This document shows positions 58,801-64,000 of a stretch of 64,000 nt of DNA, in pieces. Both the position numbers and the translations under genes were made by a program. A model generated the notes under the pieces. That model made no database searches and had not been told where the DNA came from. It saw nothing but the letters and a program-made list of their open reading frames with translations. Source of the stretch: Lytechinus pictus (taxonomy: Eukaryota; Echinodermata; Echinoidea; Temnopleuroida; Toxopneustidae); the NCBI RefSeq assembly GCF_037042905.1, contig NC_087246.1, positions 36,512,001 through 36,576,000 on the forward strand. Direction: 5' to 3'. The stretch's first letter is position 1, and every line of letters begins with the position of its first letter.

Positions 58801-61800
58801 CAAAAAGTGAGGCGTTAATGAATTTTTGACATATTTCCAGATGTTTCAAAATACTCTTCAGAAAGTTTTATCGAAATCTGTTGAGTACATGTATATTCTG
58901 AGGAAATTACAGACAAATACAGTAAGGTCAGGAATCTTTTAGTGTCGTGTCACATGAGTCACTACAAACATATTGAAATATCTCCTACAAAAACGACTGT
59001 AAATTCAAAATTTTTGTTGGAAAAATGTGTATTATCAATACTTTGATGGAAATAGATAGGAAAAACAGTGTGCAATATACGATTTTCAAGTTATTAACCT
59101 TAAGAAGTTGGAATTTTGTGTAAATGTCACGCAAGTCACAATGGAATGGCTGACAAGATACTGTTAAACTTAAGTTATTGCATGAATTATCTGCATTTAA
59201 TTAATCTTTTTCTTGTTTATTCATTGATAAAGTGAAATTGCTCTTGAATTCTGTTTTAAATATCTGAATAGTGGAATGTTGTTATTTTTTCTATGGCACA
59301 GACCATATTTTAACATTTCAAAATACATATGTACATGTATTAACATCTGAAGTGATGCCACAATTTTATGATTTTACACTATTCATCAGACTGTGATAGA
59401 TATTAGATTGAGATAGAATGCTGAAGAATTATTAAATTACGGTAGTGAAAACTAGCTTTTTTTTCACTAACATTTTGATTGTCATAATAGAGAGGAAACA
59501 ATTTTTTTTTTAACTTTCTTTATTTTTTATCATTTTTTTTTTTTTTTTGGGGGGGGGGTGGGTTAATTACTGGTTTGAATGCACACTTAGCTGGCATGTG
59601 TCTCTGATCTCTCCTCCCCTCTTTCACTTTTATTGTAGGACAGTATATATATGACAAATAGACTATTTGATCATATCCAACCAAAGATGAGAGCTAGTAG
59701 AAAATAATGGACTCCTTGAATGTATGCAATGTCCAACTGGTGTATTCAGACGAAAGTAATGTTGAATAAAACACATGTTGATTATATGAAAACGATGTAT
59801 TATAAAAATATTTGTATCCGACTGTTTTATTTCTAAATAAAACAGTTGGATATCAAATATTCTTATTTTACATCGTGATCGTATCATCAAAGTTTGAAAT
59901 CAAATAAAAACTAGTAATGAATTTTGATGCAAAAACATTCCTCAAGGGTATCATTCACCCTTTCAAATGTCACAGAGATACATGTATTGTGTGGAGCAAA
60001 TGTCAGATTCTGCGTTGGATGATTTCATACCACCCAGGTCACAAAAAATACTTGTAATTTGATATATACTTTATAGTAGGCCTACATATGATTCCCCTGA
60101 AATGAAGAAATCAAGGAGCTGATAACTCCTTGAGAAAAATATTCTAGATATAATGTAGTACACCTGTCCTTTTTTAAATAAGATAACTTTTAGGGAGTTC
60201 TCCAAGGTTGCAGGGATATAAAGAATTACCAACAAAAATTGAGTGTTTTCCAAGAAAAATGTGTAGCATATATTATTTGCTGTAGGAATGTAATTCTTCT
60301 TGCAGACTCCTAATTCAAAGATCTGTATCTGCTTCATGCAGGTGTGAATGTGGAGAAAAAAAATTGTTATGGGAAATATTTTACATTTTGATGCTCGAAC
60401 AAGTTCACATGATTTAGTCCCTGCATGCATTTTTTGTAATTGGATAGGTGTGAAAGCTCACCTACTCGGAGGATAACATAATGCCTGATTTTTCAGCGTA
60501 AAGATTTAATGAAGTCTGGGCTACCTGCTATTTACCTAGGCAATCAATATGTCTCAAGGCTACATAAGCTCATGGTTCAGTAGCGTAGAGAACTGGCTGC
60601 TATTAAATTGATTTTTTATTTAATATACAAATGAAGTTTAGGATTAGGAATATTTTAGGACAGAAAATAGGTATTTTTTCTTCAAATTATAATCCTGGTT
60701 TTTGATAGCAATGAGGAATCACCTTAGAATGCCAAGTAGTTACCAATATTTTCAGTGTCCCCAGTGATATCATTTCAAGAGACAATGTGAGGCAGAATTC
60801 ATAGCCTGTTAAATCCCCCAAAGTCCACATGTCATTTTTCATATTTATTAGTAGATTAAATGACTACTACTACTGCATCTTAGTGATAGCCAGTTATGAA
60901 ATGGCAGTCAAACCACACTACATAACCAACCTGCTATCGTTACATTGTACTAACTTGCGTAAACACAGCCTCAATGTCCGTCATCCTCCACTACTCTCTC
61001 ATCTCGCATTTACTTGTAATCAAATATCAATACAGTCACTATAGTAATCTTAATCAAAATTTAATTGTTGAATGAAGTGCCGATCTCCTGGTAAATGAAA
61101 TTTGCATATTAGAATAATGCATTGACCCAATAGAAGTACATTTCTGATTTGTCTGATTAATCTAATTACTGGCTACATGTACTGTTGGTATACACTGGAA
61201 GCATGGAGCTATATAAAACACATAATAGCTTCATGCTGTAAGTGAGCACTATGTATCCATTTGTTGCTAAATTTTGTTGTTTGTTTGAGTTATATGGCAA
61301 ATAGAGCCAATCAATCAAAAGGCTTTGAATGACTGAATGTCAGTAGTTTTAGCGAAATCAAAAATGGCATTTAGATAATGGATTTTGATTATTGTTTTAT
61401 ATTTCGGTACTCTAAACACAAATTATGTTTGCTAAATCAGGAATCAGTTAGTATTTTTGTGTTCAATATTATTATAAGGTTTGACAGGAAACATTAATTT
61501 CAGATACATGTACATGTAATTGAAAGGGAATTTCATGTTGTTTGTTCTCGTTTGCATGACAATTTTTCAATATTAACTATATAAAAATAAACTTGAAATG
61601 AATACGTAGGCATTCTTCAAGATATCAGAGTTGATATGAAATTGCCAAGTAAAAAGGGTAGAGGTAATATATGATAATGATGGCTACGCAAACATGGCAT
61701 TTTTACCCAGGCTGCCATTTTTACTTCTGCCATTTTTACCTCTGCCATTACACGTACTTCTGCCATTTTTACCTCTGCCATTACACATACTTCTGCCATT

Positions 61801-63054
61801 TTTACCTCTGCCATTTTTACCTCTGCCCTTTTTACCTCTGCCCTTTATACTTCTGCCCTTTTTACTTATGCCATTTTTACCTCTGCCATTTTTCCCTCTG
61901 CACTTTTTACCTCTGCCATTTTTACATCTGCCATATTACTTTTGCCATTTTTACCTCTGGCATTATTACTTCTGCCATTTTTCCCTTTGTAATTTTTACA
62001 CCGAACTGATATGAATCAATTACAGTTTTTCAGATTTGATAACAATTTTATTAATTTTTTTGTTAAGTTAGTGAATACTTGACATGACTGTACTTATATA
62101 TGGGGACATCACATGTTCTTGTGCCAAATATTCCTGTTTTCAAGAGAATGGGACTATTTCTTATCAAATGTTGACATTAAAAAAATGCTGCATAAAAATG
62201 TTTAACAACAAGAAATTCAGTCTACAAAGATATTTAAGTTCAAGTAGTTGAAATATCTTCCAGTCCAAAAGTGACATAGCTTTTAATTCACTGCTCACCA
62301 GTTTGCTAGAAATTAGATCAAGTTTATGAAAGGAACTATTTAGAATGAAATATAGAAGATGAAATTTTCTCCTGCATGGCTAGAGAAGTCAGTTAGCTCA
62401 ATATCTAGAAACATATTTGTATTTTTGATTGCTAAATGTAAAAATTAGAATTTATTAAGCTATGAAATAAAATGAATTTATTCAATTGCTTGAATATCCT
62501 GAATATTCTGATTGTAAAATGAAAGTATTCCATGGAATCAATGGATGATCTTTTTTTTATTTTTTGTTGTTGATTTTATAGTGAGTACTTTTACCAAAGG
62601 AGAGCACATGGTACCAATACTCAATGCCTTGAGAGTTAATACAGCTGTCTACGGCAATCATGATTTTGGTGAGTTGATGTAAAATACCATCAAGAAGATT
62701 CTGTTTCAAAACTTTTAATCATCAAAATGTGAAAAGTCAAAATATGTTTCATGTTTTGTGTAAGGCTATATCCATCAAGCCCTAATCTAGTCTATCCCAT
62801 TGTATTATTTTTCTGAGGGGAATATCATGCCTCTCCTGCTTATTGAACACTTAATTTCAAGGTACAGTACAACTCACTTTTCGTCTATGAATGGTCATTT
62901 CTGTTTATTTTCAGACTTTGGTGTTGATGATCTAGAGGACATTGTCAAAGAAACTCAGTTTCCATGGTTACTAAGCAACGTGATTGATGATTTCACCGGC
63001 CAGATGCTGGCTGATGGGATAGTGACCAGACTCCTTACTTGGCAAAATAAAAAG
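52875..63054 (+). CDS. 5'-nucleotidase-type metallophosphoesterase, first five exons (partial)
   Basis: N-terminal part of a calcineurin-like/5'-nucleotidase-family metallophosphoesterase. Exons: 52875-52974, 54368-54465, 57537-57690, 62582-62668, 62915-63054; GT-AG introns, phases 1,0,1,1, open at phase 0 at the right edge; 193 residues seen. Metal-site motifs: HFNDVYNIE (Asp75), FSGDCLNPS (Asp111), YGNHDF (Asn143-His144), then FPWLLSNVIDDFTGQ. The first motif has Tyr77 where 5'-nucleotidases usually have the His of DxH. I recall similar invertebrate proteins being annotated as mannosylglucosyl-3-phosphoglycerate-phosphatase-like, so the substrate is open. The chosen ATG gives MGVGCS, with Gly2, Cys5 and Ser6 fitting N-myristoylation plus palmitoylation; no secretion signal is seen, unlike GPI-linked ecto-5'-nucleotidases. 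The first exon is the least certain, supported by phase match and the upstream in-frame stop. Confidence 0.82.
53209..54088. mobile_element. candidate solo LTR
   Basis: An 880-bp unit begins TGTTACGATA and ends TATATAACA (TGTTA/TAACA terminal inverted repeat, TG...CA ends), flanked by GACC on both sides (53205-53208 and 54089-54092). It contains TTATATA near 53731, TATAAATA near 54015 and AATAAA near 54042. No internal retroviral-type genes adjoin it. Confidence 0.6.
54950..55660 (-). mobile_element. CR1/L2-like LINE RT remnant
   Basis: On the minus strand, across frameshifts, it reads LNALVAWSSDNHM, HIGDTSLQYRETVEILGVYI, QSNLKWDKQI, KKLYMFRLVKQYKLPMSDLV, QIYIGYIRLILEYCVPVFNG and FAKSLIL. 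This is the thumb and C-terminal part of a CR1/L2-type reverse transcriptase. Dead fragment in phosphoesterase intron 2. Confidence 0.75.
55985..57175. repeat. tandem array with clustered AGGTCA half-sites
   Basis: Seven copies of a unit of about 147-159 bp; the block GTAAACGCGATAACTT starts near 56041, 56195, 56347, 56493, 56653, 56810 and 56961. Every complete unit contains GATCCCAGGAAGCC and a run of AGGTCA-type hexamers spaced 0-2 bp (TGAGGTCAAAAGGTCA then AAGGTCAAGGTCAC). The array sits between a CGTCCGTCTGTCTGTC edge and a GGGCGGGCGTATTATGTGC edge. Confidence 0.9.
57945..59152. mobile_element. 1.2-kb inverted-terminus element in intron 3
   Basis: Termini CAGCCATTCCATGT / ACAATGGAATGGCTG enclose 1208 bp, with ACAA on both sides (57941-57944 and 59153-59156). 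The motif TGTCACGCAAGTCAC or variants occurs about five times (near 58298, 58458, 58490, 58943 and 59126). No transposase recognised. Confidence 0.55.
59157..61689. other. phosphoesterase intron 3, central part
   Basis: AT-rich unique sequence with T runs near 59505-59550 and a G run at about 59550. One TAGGCCTA occurs near 60078. No exon, RNA gene or bounded element was recognised. Confidence 0.35.
61690..62002. repeat. 15-bp minisatellite array, second locus
   Basis: About 20 diverged copies of the CTGCCATTTTTACYT unit found at 1-285, with TTACACRTACTT interruptions near 61747 and 61785. It ends in TTTTTACACCGA like the first array. The open frames it produces (HFYLC / MAEVK repeats) are by-products of a 15-bp period. 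Confidence 0.93.
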
Positions 63055-64000
63055 GTTAGTTAGCCTCTCTTATATTGTGATTGCGATTGTTTAAAAAAAT
63101 GTTTCAAAATGTGATGTTCAGGGGTATATCCATGATTTTCCAATTGACTGTGCGGTATCGTCATCAATCATCCAAATCATGCTGCAAATTGACCTACAAA
63201 TCTAGCCACAGTAACCATAGTGAAACAGTGCTTTTCAGCCAATCAAAATCAAGGAAGGTTATCAGATCTGACAACTTGTCGGACAATGATGGTCATGAGA
63301 TTCCCCTCTCAAAAACGCTCCCCTTGGAGCATTTCATGAAAGGACTTGACAGAAGTTTTATCTCAGAGCTAGTTGGAGAAAAATGATGATAATATGCATG
63401 GAATGGAGTAAAAAAAAATTTAGGATCCGTTATATTTAAATACTCAGTTGAATATAAGTTTACATAGAACCTATGTGAAAGGGTCAGAGTTTAAGAAAAG
63501 AAAAGCCATCTAATTTTGAAAAAAACATCCACATGTTGGTAGGAAAAAGACGTAATCTACAGGGTTCCATTGATAAATTTCATTGTTTTTATTTCTAGTA
63601 GACCCCCGAAGAATCAAAAGTATTTTATAATAAATAATTTCTTTCATCATTGTAAAGGGGAAGTATTACCAATCACATATATAACTTTTACTAGTTTCAC
63701 TTTTCTTTTCAAAATAGTGAATGAGGCTAGCAGAAATCAGCTCTCAATATTGATATATTTTCAGTCTGTATTTCTGCGTTATCGGTTCTCCATTGAGCTA
63801 CATTGTGAGTGACGTCACACCACGGGAGCATTTCATGAAAGACTTTCCTGTTATATCCGACAGTTACCATAGTAACAGAGGTACTCAGCCTATTAAAAAT
63901 CAGGGAAAGATGTCAGATCTGGCAACTTGTCGGAAAGGAATGTTGATGAAACGCTCCCATCATGAGCACAGCTGACAGCAGCTAATACACGTGTCATTCA
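63055..64000. repeat. intron sequence with two copies of a dispersed repeat
   Basis: After exon 5, two related segments (about 63200-63370 and 63815-63975) share AACCATAGT or ACCATAGTAACAG, CAGCC..TCAAAATCA-type sequence, TCAGATCTGRCAACTTGTCGG and GAGCATTTCATGAAAG. Ends were not resolved. No further phosphoesterase exon was seen. Confidence 0.6.

Noticed and set aside
61617-62014. Open frames encoding MAEVK-type or HFYLC-type repeat peptides
   Set aside because: They are translations of a 15-bp minisatellite, open in several frames because 15 is divisible by three; no flanking coding signal.

Overview
This is a AT-rich window of an invertebrate nuclear genome, most likely an echinoderm and probably a sea urchin. 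The grounds are short exons in long repeat-filled introns, a tandem family of invertebrate-type UDP-glycosyltransferase genes, an RNase-H-bearing I/Nimb-like non-LTR retrotransposon, very many short inverted-repeat elements, and strong over-representation of TAGGCCTA. The species call is an inference; everything else below was read by eye from the sequence.

Layout. A 15-bp minisatellite opens the window (1-285). Four complete five-exon UDP-glycosyltransferase genes follow: UGT-A (+, 1096-10454), UGT-B (-, 15905-19969), UGT-C (-, 33517-37852) and UGT-D (-, 41314-47360). UGT-A and UGT-B are tail to tail; B, C and D form a head-to-tail tandem array. All four share intron phases 0,0,1,2, identical internal exon sizes (57, 166 and 220 nt), an N-terminal signal peptide, a C-terminal membrane segment and a KxKxx ER-retrieval tail. 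They should be ER-membrane enzymes that conjugate small lipophilic compounds with a UDP-sugar. UGT-A has Asn where the family has its catalytic-dyad Asp, and UGT-C and UGT-D carry EQ in place of the sugar-donor DQ pair.

Between UGT-B and UGT-C lie a candidate 2.65-kb terminal-inverted-repeat element packed with GGCGCC satellite repeats (20899-23552) and a roughly 7.6-kb broken I/Nimb-like LINE (23553 to about 31140), itself interrupted by two short inverted-repeat elements. From 47.4 to 52.8 kb there is only repeat debris, including a perfect 193-bp palindrome and L1/Tx1-like LINE remains. At the right edge are the first five exons of a 5'-nucleotidase-type metallophosphoesterase gene (+, 52875 to beyond the window). 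Its predicted N-terminus begins MGVGCS, a myristoylation/palmitoylation-type motif, and its introns hold a solo LTR, a CR1-like LINE fragment and a tandem array rich in AGGTCA half-sites.

The most unusual signal is a repeat family with copies at 14873-15219 and 17114-17716. It carries a histone-mRNA-like 3' stem-loop, followed in one copy by CAAGAAAGA (the sea urchin histone downstream element), next to a hammerhead-like CTGAAGA...GAAAC...GTC core. Both copies are flanked by direct repeats of different length, as expected for a retroposon.
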